NCBI RefSeq assembly: GCF_900142785.1
Contig: NZ_FRCD01000002.1
Coordinates: forward strand, 248,001-312,000
Reading direction: 5' to 3'
Source of the DNA: Chryseobacterium carnipullorum
GTDB lineage: Bacteria > Bacteroidota > Bacteroidia > Flavobacteriales > Weeksellaceae
Length of the DNA: 64,000 bases
The notes under the pieces were generated by a model. It was given only the letters and a program-made list of their open reading frames with translations, ran no database searches and was not told the DNA's origin. Shown here piece by piece: positions 25,118-36,311 of the stretch (within the stretch, counting starts at the first letter, position 1; each line of letters begins with the position of its first letter). A program made the translations under genes and the position numbers.

Positions 25118-25441
25118 TCTTTTGGCGCGAATAATTGTACATAAACCTGTAAAATATTGTAAATCAGCTCTTTCATGCAAATAGTGAAAGGGGTTTCGTG
25201 TGTATAGGTATAGCGGCTATTCTGCCTCAAAAGTTAATAAGAATATTTTGCATTACGCTGTGAAAAGATATACCAGCGTTGCAGTTAGGAATCAGATTCT
25301 AAGAATAAAGAAAAAAGATTAAAGACTATTTCTAATAGCGCCAAACATTTGAAGTCTTTTATTTTTTCTTGATTTTCTTTCTTCTGCTCCTGATATTTTT
25401 TAATGAATCAAAATATTTTTTAACCCTTTCTTAAAAGTTTT
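25118..25441 (+). promoter_or_regulatory. Long structured leader of rpoB with terminator-like hairpin
   Basis: The leader is about 320 bases and has no credible gene. I see a hairpin ACGCTG/CAGCGT (25255-25260 with 25274-25279). There is a perfect 8-base long-range complement TTTGGCGC/GCGCCAAA (25121-25128 with 25338-25345). A hairpin AAAGACT/AGTCTTT (25321-25327 with 25353-25359) is followed by a T-rich run, like an intrinsic terminator. The 3' arm of the long-range pair lies in the loop of that last hairpin. Attenuation or feedback control of RNA polymerase synthesis is a reasonable inference. Confidence 0.5.
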
Positions 25442-28400
25442 ATGAGTAAAACAACAGCAACTACAAGGGGGAATCAGAGAATTAACTTCTCATCAGCAAA
25501 AGGAAAAATTATCACTCCTGACTTCCTGGACATCCAGTTAGAGTCTTTCAGAGATTTTTTCCAGCTTGATACCCTTCCAGAAGACAGAACAGACGAAGGT
25601 TTATACAGAACCTTCCAGGAAAACTTCCCAATTACCGATTCTAGAAATCAGTTTGTATTGGAATTCCTTGATTATCTGGTAGATTCTCCACGTTATTCAA
25701 TTAACGAGTGTGTGGAAAGAGGATTGACGTATTCAGTTCCTCTTAAAGCAAGACTTAAATTGTATTGTACAGACCCTGAGCACGAGGATTTCCAAACAGT
25801 GGTTCAGGATGTGTATTTAGGCCCGGTTCCTTATATGACGCCTAGTGGATCTTTCATCATCAATGGTGCTGAGAGAGTTATTGTTACGCAGCTTCACCGT
25901 TCGCCTGGTGTATTCTTCGGACAAACTTACCACGCTAACGGAACTAAACTATACTATTCAAGAATTATTCCTTTCAAAGGATCTTGGATGGAATTTACAA
26001 CCGATATCAACAGCGTAATGTACGCGTATATCGACCGTAAGAAAAAGTTACCATTAACTACCCTGTTAAGAGCTATCGGTTATGAATCTGATAAGGATAT
26101 CCTTCAGATCTTCGACCTTGCTGAAGAAGTGAAAGTTTCTAAAGCTGCCCTTAAGAAAGTAGAAGGAAGAACATTGGCTGCGAGAGTATTGAACACTTGG
26201 TTCGAAGATTTCGTAGACGAAGATACAGGTGAAGTAGTTTCTATTGAAAGAAATGAAATCATCCTGGACAGAGAAACTATTCTTGAAAAAGAACATTTAG
26301 ATCTTATTCTTGATGCTGGCGTGAAATCTATCCTGATTCACAAAGAAAACAGCAATGAATTCTCTATCATCCAGAATACATTACAGAAAGACCCTACGAA
26401 CTCTGAAAAAGAAGCAGTAGAGTACATCTACCGTCAGTTAAGAAATGCAGATCCACCCGATGAGGAAACGGCAAGAGGAATCATTGAAAAATTATTCTTC
26501 TCTGAACAAAGATATTCACTTGGTGAAGTAGGACGTTACAGACTAAACAAAAAGTTAGGTCTAAATATCCCTACAACCACTGAGGTTCTTACAAAAGAAG
26601 ATATCATTGCTATCGTAAGACACTTGATCGAATTGGTAAACTCTAAAGCAGAGGTTGATGATATTGACCACTTATCAAACAGAAGAATCAAGACTGTTGG
26701 AGAGCAATTGGCAGGACAGTTCGGTGTAGGTCTTTCAAGAATTGCCAGAACAATCAAGGAAAGAATGAACGTTAGAGATAACGAGATATTTACTCCACTT
26801 GACCTGGTAAATGCTAAGACATTAACATCTGTAATTAACTCGTTCTTTGGTACCAACCAGCTTTCTCAGTTCATGGACCAAACCAACCCATTATCAGAAA
26901 TCACGCACAAGCGTAGACTTTCTGCACTAGGGCCTGGTGGTTTATCTAGAGAAAGAGCAGGTTTCGAGGTTCGTGACGTTCACCATACCCACTACGGAAG
27001 AATTTGTCCGATTGAAACTCCGGAAGGACCAAACATCGGTTTGATTTCATCTCTGGGGATCTATGCTAAAATTAACAGCTTAGGTTTCATCGAAACTCCA
27101 TACAGAAAAGTAGAAAACAGCACAGTAAACCTTAATGCTGATCCTATTTATCTGAATGCAGAAGATGAAGAAGATAAAGTAATTGCTCAGGCGAACGTTG
27201 AATTGACGGATGGCGGAGAATTCTTAACAGACAGAATTATTGCAAGACTGGATGGTGACTATCCGGTAGTGGAGCCTTCTCAGGTTAACCTTATCGACGT
27301 TGCACCAAACCAGATCTCTGGTATCTCAGCTTCATTGATTCCATTCCTGGAACATGATGATGCGAACCGTGCATTGATGGGATCCAACATGATGCGTCAG
27401 GCCGTTCCTCTATTGAAGCCACAGGCTCCAATCGTGGGTACAGGTCTGGAACAGCAGGTGGCTAAAGATTCAAGAATCTTGATCAATGCTGAAGGGAGAG
27501 GAACTGTTGAGTATGTAGATGCTGATCAGATTACCATTAAATATGAAAGAAGCGATGACGAAGATTTAGTACAATTCGAGTCCGCTACGAAAACATATAA
27601 ATTAACCAAGTTCAGAAAAACCAACCAGAGTACAACCATTACCCTTAGACCAAACGTAAGAGTAGGTGAAACAGTGGAAAAAGGACAGGTACTTTGTGAT
27701 GGTTATGCTACCGAAAACGGAGAATTAGCGCTTGGTAGAAACTTAGTAGTAGCCTTCATGCCTTGGAAAGGATACAACTTTGAGGATGCAATCGTAATCA
27801 ACGAAAAAGTGGTACGTGAAGACTGGTTTACTTCAATCCACGTAGACGAGTACTCTCTTGAAGTTCGTGATACCAAATTAGGTATGGAAGAACTGACAGC
27901 AGATATTCCAAACGTTTCTGAAGAAGCGACTAAAGATCTTGACGAGAACGGGATGATCAGAATTGGTGCTGAAGTGAAGCCTGGAGATATTATGATCGGT
28001 AAGATCACTCCAAAAGGTGAATCTGACCCAACTCCTGAAGAAAAACTTCTTAGAGCAATCTTTGGTGACAAAGCCGGTGATGTTAAGGATGCTTCATTAA
28101 AAGCAGACTCTTCATTAAGAGGTGTTGTGATCAACAAAAAATTGTTCTCCAGAAATATTAAAGACAAAAAGAAGAGAACTGAAGAAAAACTTAAACTTGA
28201 AGAAATTGAAAACACTTACAAGGCTAAGTTTGATGAGTTAAGAAACACTTTAATTGAAAAATTAAATACACTGGTAGGTGGTAAAACTTCTCAGGGAGTT
28301 ACCAACGACCTTGATGAGGAAATCATTGGTAAAGGTGTGAAATTCACTCATAAATTATTGACTTCAGTTGAAGATTACGTTAACGTAAGCGGTGCAGACT

Positions 28401-29263
28401 GGACAGTAGATAACGATAAGAATGAATTGGTTAAACAATTAATTCACAACTATAAAATCAAGTTCAATGATATTCAGGGAGTTAAAAACCGTGAGAAATT
28501 CGCAATTTCTATCGGAGATGAGCTTCCGGCTGGTATCATGAAGTTGGCTAAAGTATATATCGCTAAGAAACGTAAGTTGAATGTAGGAGATAAAATGGCA
28601 GGACGTCACGGTAACAAAGGTATCGTTTCAAGAATCGTTCGTGAAGAAGATATGCCATTCCTTGAAGACGGAACACCGGTAGATATCGTATTGAATCCAC
28701 TAGGGGTACCTTCTCGTATGAACATCGGTCAGATTTATGAAACAGTTCTTGGATGGGCTGGTCAGAAATTAGGAATGACGTTCGCTACACCAATTTTTGA
28801 TGGGGCAACTCTTGATCAGATTACCGAGTATACAGAGAAAGCAGGTCTTCCTAAATTCGGTAACACTCACCTTTATGATGGAGGTACCGGAGAAAGATTT
28901 ACGCAGCCGGCTACAGTAGGTATTATCTACATGCTGAAACTGGGACACATGGTTGATGACAAGATGCATGCACGTTCTATCGGTCCTTACTCATTGATTA
29001 CTCAGCAGCCGTTAGGAGGTAAAGCTCAGTTCGGTGGTCAGAGATTTGGAGAGATGGAGGTTTGGGCTCTTGAAGCATTTGGAGCTTCTAACATCTTGAG
29101 AGAAATCTTAACGGTGAAGTCTGATGACGTGATTGGTAGAGCAAAAACTTATGAAGCCATTGCAAAAGGTGAATCAATGCCTGAACCAGGTATTCCGGAA
29201 TCATTCAATGTATTACTTCACGAGTTACAAGGACTTGGACTTGATGTAAGATTGGAGGAGTAA
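25442..29263 (+). CDS. rpoB: DNA-directed RNA polymerase subunit beta
   Basis: The 1273-residue subunit has the length usual for Bacteroidota. The rifampicin-binding region is intact ([47 protein letters not shown], quoted here only as [18 protein letters not shown] and neighbours). Conserved segments [10 protein letters not shown] and the C-terminal clamp ([11 protein letters not shown]) are also intact. RpoB forms the catalytic core with RpoC. The wild-type-like residues in the Rif region give no sign of resistance. It is transcribed from its own promoter with a long leader, separate from rplKAJL. Confidence 0.98.
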   Translation: MSKTTATTRGNQRINFSSAKGKIITPDFLDIQLESFRDFFQLDTLPEDRTDEGLYRTFQENFPITDSRNQFVLEFLDYLVDSPRYSINECVERGLTYSVPLKARLKLYCTDPEHEDFQTVVQDVYLGPVPYMTPSGSFIINGAERVIVTQLHRSPGVFFGQTYHANGTKLYYSRIIPFKGSWMEFTTDINSVMYAYIDRKKKLPLTTLLRAIGYESDKDILQIFDLAEEVKVSKAALKKVEGRTLAARVLNTWFEDFVDEDTGEVVSIERNEIILDRETILEKEHLDLILDAGVKSILIHKENSNEFSIIQNTLQKDPTNSEKEAVEYIYRQLRNADPPDEETARGIIEKLFFSEQRYSLGEVGRYRLNKKLGLNIPTTTEVLTKEDIIAIVRHLIELVNSKAEVDDIDHLSNRRIKTVGEQLAGQFGVGLSRIARTIKERMNVRDNEIFTPLDLVNAKTLTSVINSFFGTNQLSQFMDQTNPLSEITHKRRLSALGPGGLSRERAGFEVRDVHHTHYGRICPIETPEGPNIGLISSLGIYAKINSLGFIETPYRKVENSTVNLNADPIYLNAEDEEDKVIAQANVELTDGGEFLTDRIIARLDGDYPVVEPSQVNLIDVAPNQISGISASLIPFLEHDDANRALMGSNMMRQAVPLLKPQAPIVGTGLEQQVAKDSRILINAEGRGTVEYVDADQITIKYERSDDEDLVQFESATKTYKLTKFRKTNQSTTITLRPNVRVGETVEKGQVLCDGYATENGELALGRNLVVAFMPWKGYNFEDAIVINEKVVREDWFTSIHVDEYSLEVRDTKLGMEELTADIPNVSEEATKDLDENGMIRIGAEVKPGDIMIGKITPKGESDPTPEEKLLRAIFGDKAGDVKDASLKADSSLRGVVINKKLFSRNIKDKKKRTEEKLKLEEIENTYKAKFDELRNTLIEKLNTLVGGKTSQGVTNDLDEEIIGKGVKFTHKLLTSVEDYVNVSGADWTVDNDKNELVKQLIHNYKIKFNDIQGVKNREKFAISIGDELPAGIMKLAKVYIAKKRKLNVGDKMAGRHGNKGIVSRIVREEDMPFLEDGTPVDIVLNPLGVPSRMNIGQIYETVLGWAGQKLGMTFATPIFDGATLDQITEYTEKAGLPKFGNTHLYDGGTGERFTQPATVGIIYMLKLGHMVDDKMHARSIGPYSLITQQPLGGKAQFGGQRFGEMEVWALEAFGASNILREILTVKSDDVIGRAKTYEAIAKGESMPEPGIPESFNVLLHELQGLGLDVRLEE

Positions 29264-29265
29264 TT

Positions 29266-29373
29266 AAAAGATTTAATTAGTAAAAAATTAAAGCATTAAT
29301 TAACTCTGAGATGATAAGAGCGAAAGTATTTTAAATCTTTCAATCTTTTAATCTTTTAATCAAAAATTAAATT
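29266..29373 (+). repeat. rpoB-rpoC spacer with 8-base tandem repeats
   Basis: AATCTTTC, AATCTTTT and AATCTTTT follow one another at 29334-29357. TTAAAAGATT at 29266-29275 is the reverse complement of AATCTTTTAA in those repeats, so a hairpin with several registers can form. The stretch is low in complexity and similar short repeats are common between flavobacterial genes. Confidence 0.6.
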
Positions 29374-32300
29374 ATGTCAAATAAAAATAAATCAAGTAGA
29401 TTTAATAAAATAACCATCGGTTTAGCTTCACCGGAATCGATTCTTCAGGAATCAAGAGGGGAAGTACTTAAGCCGGAAACTATTAACTACAGAACGCACA
29501 AACCTGAAAGAGACGGGTTGTTCTGTGAAAAGATCTTTGGTCCTGTAAAGGATTACGAATGTGCTTGTGGTAAATACAAGAGAATTCGTTACAAAGGGAT
29601 CGTTTGTGACCGTTGTGGGGTAGAAGTTACAGAGAAAAAAGTAAGAAGAGAGAGAATCGGACACATCAACCTTGTTGTGCCTATCGCTCACATCTGGTAT
29701 TTCCGTTCTTTACCAAACAAAATCGGTTACCTTTTAGGAATTCCTTCTAAGAAATTAGACATGATCATCTACTACGAAAGATATGTAGTGATTCAGCAAG
29801 GTATTGCTAAAAAATTAGACGGTTCTGATTTCGATAACATGGAGTTCCTTACAGAAGAAGAGTACCTTGACATCATGGACACTCTTCCTGTGGAAAACCA
29901 GTATCTTGATGATTCTGATCCCAACAAATTCATCGCCAGAATGGGGGCTGAAGCGGTTGAAGATCTTCTGAAAAGGATCAATCTTGATGCATTGTCTTTC
30001 GACTTGAGACACAAAGCTCACAACGAAGGTTCCAAGCAAAGAAGAACTGAAGCTCTTAAAAGATTGAACGTTGTAGAAGCATTAAGAGGTGCTAATACAA
30101 GAATGATCAACAGACCGGAGTGGATGATTATGCGTGTACTTCCTGTGATACCACCAGAACTAAGACCATTGGTTCCATTGGATGGAGGACGTTTCGCAAC
30201 TTCTGACTTAAATGACCTTTACAGAAGAGTTATTATCAGAAACAACCGTCTGAAAAGACTATTGGAGATCAAAGCTCCGGAAGTAATCTTGAGAAACGAG
30301 AAGCGTATGCTTCAGGAATCAGTAGATTCATTATTCGATAATACAAGAAAATCTTCTGCTGTAAAATCTGAATCAAACAGACCATTGAAATCACTTTCTG
30401 ATTCATTGAAAGGTAAACAAGGTCGTTTCCGTCAGAACTTACTAGGGAAAAGGGTTGACTACTCTGCGCGTTCCGTAATTGTTGTAGGTCCAAACTTACA
30501 GCTTCACGAATGTGGTATTCCTAAAGATATGGCAGCAGAACTTTACAAACCGTTTATCATCAGAAAACTGATTGAAAGAGGAATTGTAAAAACTGTGAAA
30601 TCTGCAAAGAGAATCATCGACAGAAAAGAGCCTGTAGTATATGATATCCTTGAAAACGTGATGAAAGGTCACCCTGTTCTACTGAACAGAGCACCTACCC
30701 TTCACAGACTGGGTATTCAGGCATTCCAGCCTAAGATGATCGAAGGAAAAGCAATTCAGCTTCACCCGTTGGTAACAACAGCATTCAACGCCGATTTCGA
30801 TGGTGACCAGATGGCGGTACACTTACCATTAGGTCCTGAAGCGATCCTTGAAGCTCAGTTATTGATGCTTGGTTCTCAAAACATCTTGAACCCGGCAAAC
30901 GGTTCTCCAATTACGGTACCTTCTCAGGACATGGTTCTTGGTCTTTATTTCATGACCAAAGAATTGAGCTCTACAGAAGATATGAAAGTGAAAGGGGAAG
31001 GCCTTGCATTCTATTCTCCTGAAGAAGCGGAAATCGCTTATGCAGAAGGAAGAGTTTCTCTGAATGCTAAAGTAAGATGTAGACTACCTGTTAAAGAAGA
31101 TGGTGAAATCAAAACAAAATTGATCGAAACTTCTTTAGGTAGAATTCTATTCAACCAAATTGTACCAAAACAATCAGGATACGTTAATGAACTATTGACG
31201 AAGAAATCACTGAGAAACATTATTGGTAGAGTTTTAGCTGATACGGATTTCCCTACAACAGTGAAGTTCCTGGATGCAATGAAAGACTTAGGGTATTCAA
31301 ATGCATTCAAAGGAGGTCTTTCATTCTCACTAGGTGACATCGTTGTTCCTGTTGAGAAGAAGAAAATGATTGCTCAGTCCATTGAAACAGTAGACGAAAT
31401 TAGAGCCAACTATAACATGGGTCTGATTACCGATACAGAACGTTATAACCAGGTAATCGACGTTTGGACCAACACCAACGCCGGATTAACTGAAATGATC
31501 ATGGGTAGAATGAAAACCGATCAAGGTGGATTCAACTCTGTATATATGATGCTTGATTCTGGTGCGAGGGGTTCTAAAGAACAGATCCGTCAGTTATCAG
31601 GGATGAGAGGTTTGATGGCAAAACCGCAGAAAGCTGGTTCTACCGGTGCGGAAATTATCGAAAACCCGATTCTTGCGAACTTTAAGGAAGGTCTTTCGAT
31701 CCTTGAGTACTTTATCTCTACTCACGGTGCACGTAAAGGTCTTGCAGATACCGCTCTTAAAACAGCCGATGCTGGTTACCTTACAAGAAGACTGGTAGAC
31801 GTGGCTCAGGACGTTATCGTTACTGAGGACGACTGTGGTACCCTAAGAGGTACTGAAGTAACTGCCCTTAAGAAAAATGACGAGATCGTTGAAAAGATCT
31901 CTGAAAGAATCTTAGGTAGAGTTTCTCTTCATAACATCTATGATCCTGAATCAGACGAGTTAATCGCTGAAGCAGATCAGGTAATTAATGAAGTACTAGC
32001 CAAGAGAATCGAAGCGGCAGGATTAGAGTTTGTTGAGGTTCGTTCTCCACTTACTTGTGAAACTAAAAAAGGAATCTGTGCTAAATGTTATGGTAGAAAC
32101 CTGGCAACCGGTAAGATGATCCACATGGGTGAAGCAGTAGGGGTTATTGGAGCACAGTCAATTGGGGAACCAGGTACTCAGCTTACGTTGAGAACTTTCC
32201 ACCAAGGGGGGGTATCCACGAACGTTTCAGAAAATCCATCTATTGTTGCAAGAAGAGACGGTATCGTAGAATTGGACGAAGTAAGAACCATTACTTCTGA

Positions 32301-33639
32301 AGATGAAAACGGTAATACTGCAGAAGTAGTAGTTTCACGTACAACAGAATTTAGATTGGTTACCGATAACGAACAAAGAACACCAATGATGATTGCCAAC
32401 GTACCTTACGGTTCTCAGTTGGTAGTGAAGTCTGGTGATAAAGTGAAGAAAGGTGATCTGATTGCAAAATGGGATCCGTACAACGCGGTAATTATTGCTG
32501 AAACTGCTGGTAAAGTAGAATACGAGGATATCATCCAGGGTATTTCATTCCAGCTTGAAATAGATGAACAAACAGGATTTGAAGAGAAAGTAATCTCTGA
32601 ATCCAGAAATAAGAAAGCCGTACCTACCTTGAAGGTGGTAGATTCTAAAGGAGTTGAACAGAAAGGGTACAACTTACCGGTAGGAGCCCACTTAATGGTA
32701 AACGATGGTGAAAAAATTAAGGCTGGTAAAGTCTTGATCAAGATCCCAAGAAAATCTGCAAAAGCAGGGGATATCACCGGAGGTCTTCCGAGAGTTACCG
32801 AATTATTCGAAGCGAGAAACCCTTCAAACCCAGCGGTTGTTACTGAAATCGACGGGGTAGTTTCTTACGGAAAAATCAAGAGAGGTAACCGTGAACTTAT
32901 TGTTGAGGCTAAAACTGGTGAAAGAAAGATTTATCTGGTAAAACTTTCCAACCAGATTCTTGTTCAGGAGAATGACTTCGTAAGAGCAGGTTCTCCACTT
33001 TCTGACGGTTCTATTACACCGGACGATATCTTAAGAATTAAAGGTCCAACTGCAGTTCAGGAATATCTTGTTAATGAAATTCAGGAAGTTTACCGTCTTC
33101 AGGGGGTAAAAATCGACGATAAGCACTTCGAAATCATCGTAAGACAGATGATGACAAAAGTATCTATCGTAGATGGAGGTGATACTCAGTTCCTTGAAGG
33201 AGCATTAGAGCATAAATTCGACTTCCTGGAAGAAAACAACAGAGTATTCGGACTTAAAGTTGTTACTGACGCTGGTGATTCTAAAGAATTCAAGCCAGGT
33301 CAGATGATTACGGCAAGAGAATTAAGAGACGAAAACTCTAAATTGAAGCGTGAAGATCAGGCTTTAGTTGAAGTAAGAGAAGCTTTACCTGCTACAGCAA
33401 CGCCTGTACTTCAGGGGATTACAAGAGCAGCTCTTCAGACTAAATCATTCATGTCTGCAGCATCATTCCAGGAAACAACCAAAGTTCTGAACGAAGCAGC
33501 AGTAGCTGGTAAAGTAGACTTCTTAAGTGGTCTTAAAGAAAATGTAATTGTAGGGCACAGAATCCCTGCAGGTACAGGTCTTAAAGAGTATCAGAATGTA
33601 ATTGTAGGTTCTAAGAAAGAATTCGAAGACCTTAACTAA
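29374..33639 (+). CDS. rpoC: DNA-directed RNA polymerase subunit beta'
   Basis: The 1421-residue subunit carries the N-terminal zinc ribbon ([20 protein letters not shown]) and the catalytic magnesium loop [12 protein letters not shown]. It also has the trigger-loop region and a second zinc site (Cys at [19 protein letters not shown]). It follows rpoB by 110 bases and is co-transcribed. Length and motifs are those of Bacteroidota RpoC. Confidence 0.98.
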   Translation: MSNKNKSSRFNKITIGLASPESILQESRGEVLKPETINYRTHKPERDGLFCEKIFGPVKDYECACGKYKRIRYKGIVCDRCGVEVTEKKVRRERIGHINLVVPIAHIWYFRSLPNKIGYLLGIPSKKLDMIIYYERYVVIQQGIAKKLDGSDFDNMEFLTEEEYLDIMDTLPVENQYLDDSDPNKFIARMGAEAVEDLLKRINLDALSFDLRHKAHNEGSKQRRTEALKRLNVVEALRGANTRMINRPEWMIMRVLPVIPPELRPLVPLDGGRFATSDLNDLYRRVIIRNNRLKRLLEIKAPEVILRNEKRMLQESVDSLFDNTRKSSAVKSESNRPLKSLSDSLKGKQGRFRQNLLGKRVDYSARSVIVVGPNLQLHECGIPKDMAAELYKPFIIRKLIERGIVKTVKSAKRIIDRKEPVVYDILENVMKGHPVLLNRAPTLHRLGIQAFQPKMIEGKAIQLHPLVTTAFNADFDGDQMAVHLPLGPEAILEAQLLMLGSQNILNPANGSPITVPSQDMVLGLYFMTKELSSTEDMKVKGEGLAFYSPEEAEIAYAEGRVSLNAKVRCRLPVKEDGEIKTKLIETSLGRILFNQIVPKQSGYVNELLTKKSLRNIIGRVLADTDFPTTVKFLDAMKDLGYSNAFKGGLSFSLGDIVVPVEKKKMIAQSIETVDEIRANYNMGLITDTERYNQVIDVWTNTNAGLTEMIMGRMKTDQGGFNSVYMMLDSGARGSKEQIRQLSGMRGLMAKPQKAGSTGAEIIENPILANFKEGLSILEYFISTHGARKGLADTALKTADAGYLTRRLVDVAQDVIVTEDDCGTLRGTEVTALKKNDEIVEKISERILGRVSLHNIYDPESDELIAEADQVINEVLAKRIEAAGLEFVEVRSPLTCETKKGICAKCYGRNLATGKMIHMGEAVGVIGAQSIGEPGTQLTLRTFHQGGVSTNVSENPSIVARRDGIVELDEVRTITSEDENGNTAEVVVSRTTEFRLVTDNEQRTPMMIANVPYGSQLVVKSGDKVKKGDLIAKWDPYNAVIIAETAGKVEYEDIIQGISFQLEIDEQTGFEEKVISESRNKKAVPTLKVVDSKGVEQKGYNLPVGAHLMVNDGEKIKAGKVLIKIPRKSAKAGDITGGLPRVTELFEARNPSNPAVVTEIDGVVSYGKIKRGNRELIVEAKTGERKIYLVKLSNQILVQENDFVRAGSPLSDGSITPDDILRIKGPTAVQEYLVNEIQEVYRLQGVKIDDKHFEIIVRQMMTKVSIVDGGDTQFLEGALEHKFDFLEENNRVFGLKVVTDAGDSKEFKPGQMITARELRDENSKLKREDQALVEVREALPATATPVLQGITRAALQTKSFMSAASFQETTKVLNEAAVAGKVDFLSGLKENVIVGHRIPAGTGLKEYQNVIVGSKKEFEDLN

Positions 33640-33648
33640 AATTAATGA

Positions 33649-33703
33649 TTTGAAATTTGAGGTTTGGATTTATTTTTATATTTTCACCATCTCAAATTTC
33701 GAA
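33649..33703 (+). repeat. Inverted repeat between rpoC and DUF3467 gene
   Basis: TTTGAAATTTGAG (33649-33661) pairs with CTCAAATTTCGAA (33691-33703) with one GU pair around a 29-base loop. Repeats of this AATTTGA type occur between genes in many flavobacteria. It might reduce read-through from rpoC. Confidence 0.5.
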
Positions 33704-33726
33704 TTTTAAAAACATATTTTATAACA

Positions 33727-34032
33727 ATGGACAACAATCAAAATCCACAAGACGGAAACATCAACATCGAATTGAACGAAATGGTAGCTGCTGGGGTATA
33801 TGCTAACTTAGCATTGGTAAACCACTCTCCATCTGAGTTCGTAGTAGATTTCATCCAGTTAATGCCGGGTGTTCAACAAGCTAAAGTAAGATCAAGAATC
33901 ATTCTTGCTCCACTTCACGCTAAAAGAGTATTATCTGCTCTTCAACAGAACATTGCTAACTATGAGCAGCAGTTCGGAGAAATCAAAGAAGTTGAGCCTT
34001 TCGTATTAGGAGGAAACAACGTACAAGCATAA
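33727..34032 (+). CDS. DUF3467 protein
   Basis: The 101-residue protein matches the DUF3467 pattern: INIELNEMVAAGVYANLALV, then SEFVVDFIQLMPG and RIILAPLHAKRVLSALQ. Members are small single-domain proteins of unknown function that often follow rpoC in Bacteroidota. The ATG at 33727 is preferred, because upstream codons cover the inverted repeat and are low in complexity. The gene ends at a strong terminator and has no promoter of its own that I can see, so it is probably the last gene of the rpoBC transcript. A link to transcription is suggested only by position. Confidence 0.9.
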   Translation: MDNNQNPQDGNINIELNEMVAAGVYANLALVNHSPSEFVVDFIQLMPGVQQAKVRSRIILAPLHAKRVLSALQQNIANYEQQFGEIKEVEPFVLGGNNVQA

Positions 34033-34054
34033 GATTTTTCTTACAATACATAAG

Positions 34055-34083
34055 AATGCCCCGGTTTTGCCGGGGCATTTTTT
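34055..34083 (+). terminator. Terminator of the rpoBC-DUF3467 operon
   Basis: AATGCCCCGG (34055-34064) pairs with CCGGGGCATT (34070-34079) around a 5-base loop, followed by T residues. Confidence 0.93.
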
Positions 34084-34306
34084 ATTTCATCCCCAATTTT
34101 AACTTATCTATTCTATCATTCCAAAAAAACGAAAGGGAAAATGAATCATCATCGCAAAAATATATATCATCTTGTTTTATTGAATATTTTAAAGGTAAAA
34201 TATTAATTTATATTTAAAATATTCTGATGAATGAATCAATTGTTGAATTTTTAACAGTGATAATGAAAGAATATTATTTTTATAACATTTGAATACTTCA
34301 ATTTTA

Positions 34307-34314
34307 TATATTTG
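34307..34314 (+). promoter_or_regulatory. -7 box of the Crp/Fnr-type regulator gene
   Basis: TATATTTG is a full match to the -7 consensus. It implies a start near 34321 and a very short leader before the ATG at 34328. The preceding region 34084-34300 shows no gene. Confidence 0.6.
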
Positions 34315-34327
34315 TTTTGAAAATGAC

Positions 34328-34987
34328 ATGGCAGATATGATTAATAATCAATTTATTCTTGAGAAATTCAGTTTCTTGGGTGAGGACTTCTTAAATGAGA
34401 TGCATGCAAATGCAGTTATCACCGATATAAAAGCAAAAACAGAAATTATCAGGGAAGGACAGAAAAATAAGTATGTTCCTTTTTTGATCAAAGGTTCAAT
34501 CAAGGTGTTTACCCTTAATGATGGAAGAGAATTGATCTATTATTATATAAAGCCTAATGACAGCTGTCTGATGACCTTCTCCTCTATTTTTACAGATTAT
34601 ACAAGCAGAGTATATGCTGTTGCCGAAGAAGAGTCTGAAGTGATCCTGATTCCTGTTTCCGTTATCCATGAATGGCTGATCCGATTTCCGGAAATCAACA
34701 AAGTATTTTATCATGAATATGACAAACGCTTTTCAGATGTCATGAATATGGTCAATGATGCCGTCTTCCACAGACTTGATAAAAGAGTTCTGAACTACAT
34801 CAAACAACAGATTTCAGCGACAGGAAACAATCCACTGAAGATTACACACCGCGAGATCGCCAGTAATTTGGGGACTTCAAGAGAAGTCGTAAGCAGAGTT
34901 TTGAAGAAAATAGAAAATGAAGGTGAAATTTTGCAGACCAAAGAAGGGATTAAAATCCCTGTAAATGAAAATGTTAGATCAGTCTAA
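34328..34987 (+). CDS. Crp/Fnr-family transcriptional regulator
   Basis: The 219-residue protein has an N-terminal cyclic-nucleotide-binding-like beta-roll (about 20-120), the dimerisation helix and a winged-helix domain with recognition helix in TSREVVSRVLKKIENEGE. There are no Cys residues placed for an iron-sulphur cluster as in FNR. The phosphate-binding cassette of cAMP-responsive Crp is not evident, so the ligand is unknown. ATG at 34328 fits the -7 box, and ATG at 34337 is an alternative. It lies just upstream of a five-gene envelope operon whose promoter region carries a Crp-type palindrome. Confidence 0.9.
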   Translation: MADMINNQFILEKFSFLGEDFLNEMHANAVITDIKAKTEIIREGQKNKYVPFLIKGSIKVFTLNDGRELIYYYIKPNDSCLMTFSSIFTDYTSRVYAVAEEESEVILIPVSVIHEWLIRFPEINKVFYHEYDKRFSDVMNMVNDAVFHRLDKRVLNYIKQQISATGNNPLKITHREIASNLGTSREVVSRVLKKIENEGEILQTKEGIKIPVNENVRSV

Positions 34988-35039
34988 TATATGATGTTTT
35001 AATGATTTTATCTTTATTATTGATAAAAACAATTTATTC

Positions 35040-35055
35040 GGTGACTTTTATCACA
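35040..35055 (+). promoter_or_regulatory. CRP-like operator GGTGA-N6-TCACA
   Basis: GGTGA (35040-35044) and TCACA (35051-35055) are separated by CTTTTA and match the TGTGA-N6-TCACA consensus at nine of ten positions. The core GTGA-N6-TCAC is a perfect palindrome. Its centre lies 34 bases upstream of the centre of the -7 box TAAGTTTG. That is about -41 from the expected transcript start, the classical position for a class II activator site. Confidence 0.65.
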
Positions 35056-35077
35056 TACTTTTGACTTCATAACTCGA

Positions 35078-35085
35078 TAAGTTTG
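35078..35085 (+). promoter_or_regulatory. -7 box of the DUF5777-cytochrome operon
   Basis: TAAGTTTG matches TAnnTTTG fully. No TTG is found at the -33 distance, which suits a promoter that depends on an activator bound at 35040-35055. Confidence 0.6.
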
Positions 35086-35113
35086 TCATATCATAATTTA
35101 ATTCAAATTGTAT

Positions 35114-35956
35114 ATGACAAAAGCTCTCTTATTTTTGTCGGTATTGGCTTCAGGTCTTGTCTCAGCACAGGAAGACCTGCTCAAAGATATTGACACACTC
35201 AAAACAACGACAGAAATTTCTCAGCCGGCCTTTAAAGCGCTGCAAATTGTCACCGGACAGTCCACAAAGCTTTCTGCTAAAAATGAATGGTATATTGTGG
35301 TAGCCCACCGTTTCGGAGATATAAGCACCGGATTCAAAAACTTTTTCGGTCTTGATGACGCTTCCACCAAACTGGGAGTCATCTATGGCCTTACAGATGC
35401 CGTATCAGTGAGCCTTTCCCGGGAAACGAATATGAAAACATTCGAGGGCGCGGTCAAGTATAAACTGGTAAAGCAAACTGAAAATTTTCCGGCAGACATT
35501 GTGGGCTACAATGTCATGGCATTAAATACAGATCTTGACAAGGACAACTATCCTTATCTTAAATTCGGTGACCGGCTGGCCTATCTTACCCAGGCTTTAA
35601 TTTCAAGAAGATTCAATGATAAGTTTTCGTTACAGCTGAGTCCTTCTTTCATCCATAAAAATTTGTATGATCCGGCGCTTGAAGATAAAAATCAATTTCT
35701 GGCCGGATTAGGCGGCCGCTATAAAATTTCCAAAAGAATTTCTATCAACGCAGAATATTTTGTGAATTTTGATAATCACAGTTTCTATAAAAATCCTTTG
35801 TCCTTAGGGATGGATATAGAAACCGGGGGACATGTGTTTCAGCTTTTATTCTCCAATTCCCAGATCAATTCAGATATCGGCTATCTCTCCAATGCAGTAG
35901 GGAAGTGGGGAAAAGGACAGATATTCTTTGGGTTTAACCTTTACAGAGTTTTTTAA
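35114..35956 (+). CDS. DUF5777 family beta-barrel protein
   Basis: The 280-residue protein has a signal peptide ending VSAQ and alternating amphipathic strands (NEWYIVVAHRFGDIS, FSLQLSPSFIHKNL) with a terminal aromatic (YRVF), as expected of an outer-membrane barrel. It fits DUF5777, known from Bacteroidota and of unknown function. I place the start at ATG 35114, because a TTG two codons earlier is in frame but unnecessary. It is the first gene of a tight operon, and the next start is one base past its stop. It might transport a small solute or host the cytochrome partner, but nothing in the sequence proves this. Confidence 0.85.
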   Translation: MTKALLFLSVLASGLVSAQEDLLKDIDTLKTTTEISQPAFKALQIVTGQSTKLSAKNEWYIVVAHRFGDISTGFKNFFGLDDASTKLGVIYGLTDAVSVSLSRETNMKTFEGAVKYKLVKQTENFPADIVGYNVMALNTDLDKDNYPYLKFGDRLAYLTQALISRRFNDKFSLQLSPSFIHKNLYDPALEDKNQFLAGLGGRYKISKRISINAEYFVNFDNHSFYKNPLSLGMDIETGGHVFQLLFSNSQINSDIGYLSNAVGKWGKGQIFFGFNLYRVF

Positions 35957-35957
35957 A

Positions 35958-36299
35958 ATGAAGAAGATACTATACATATTGTCATCAGCTGCGCTATTTA
36001 CCGCTTGTGACAGCAGGACCTATGAGGAAATTTCTGATAATACTCCCATTACAACGCCTGTAAGATACAATGCTGAGGTGAAAGCTATTGTGGATAACAG
36101 TTGCATCAACTGTCATTCTGCCGGAAGTTTTAAGCCCTTAGCTACCTACACAGACGTGAAGAATAACATAGACGGAATTATCGACAGAATCCAGAGGCCC
36201 AATGGAGATCCGGGCAAAATGCCACAGGGCGGTTCCTTATCTCAGACCCAAATCAATACTTTCATCAAGTGGAAAGCCGATGGTCTTACTGAAAATTAA
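35958..36299 (+). CDS. c-type cytochrome lipoprotein
   Basis: The 113-residue lipoprotein has lipobox FTAC and a single haem-binding motif C49-I-N-C52-H53. A candidate distal Met occurs in GKMPQGGSLSQ. The fold fits the small planctomycete-type/DUF cytochrome domain whose C-terminus is QINTFIKWKADG. It should be anchored to a membrane facing the periplasm or the surface and carry one electron. It is placed between a barrel protein and a YceI protein. All elements needed for haem attachment are present. Confidence 0.9.
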   Translation: MKKILYILSSAALFTACDSRTYEEISDNTPITTPVRYNAEVKAIVDNSCINCHSAGSFKPLATYTDVKNNIDGIIDRIQRPNGDPGKMPQGGSLSQTQINTFIKWKADGLTEN

Positions 36300-36311
36300 A
36301 AAATATTGGAT

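Noticed and set aside
25175..25207. Ten-codon leader peptide in the rpoB leader
   Set aside because: A single ATG with a short frame, no codon pattern suggesting attenuation and no supporting spacing.
27703..28215. 170-codon antisense frame in rpoB
   Set aside because: It is a shadow of rpoB and Ser/Phe-rich, as expected from reversed Glu/Lys codons.
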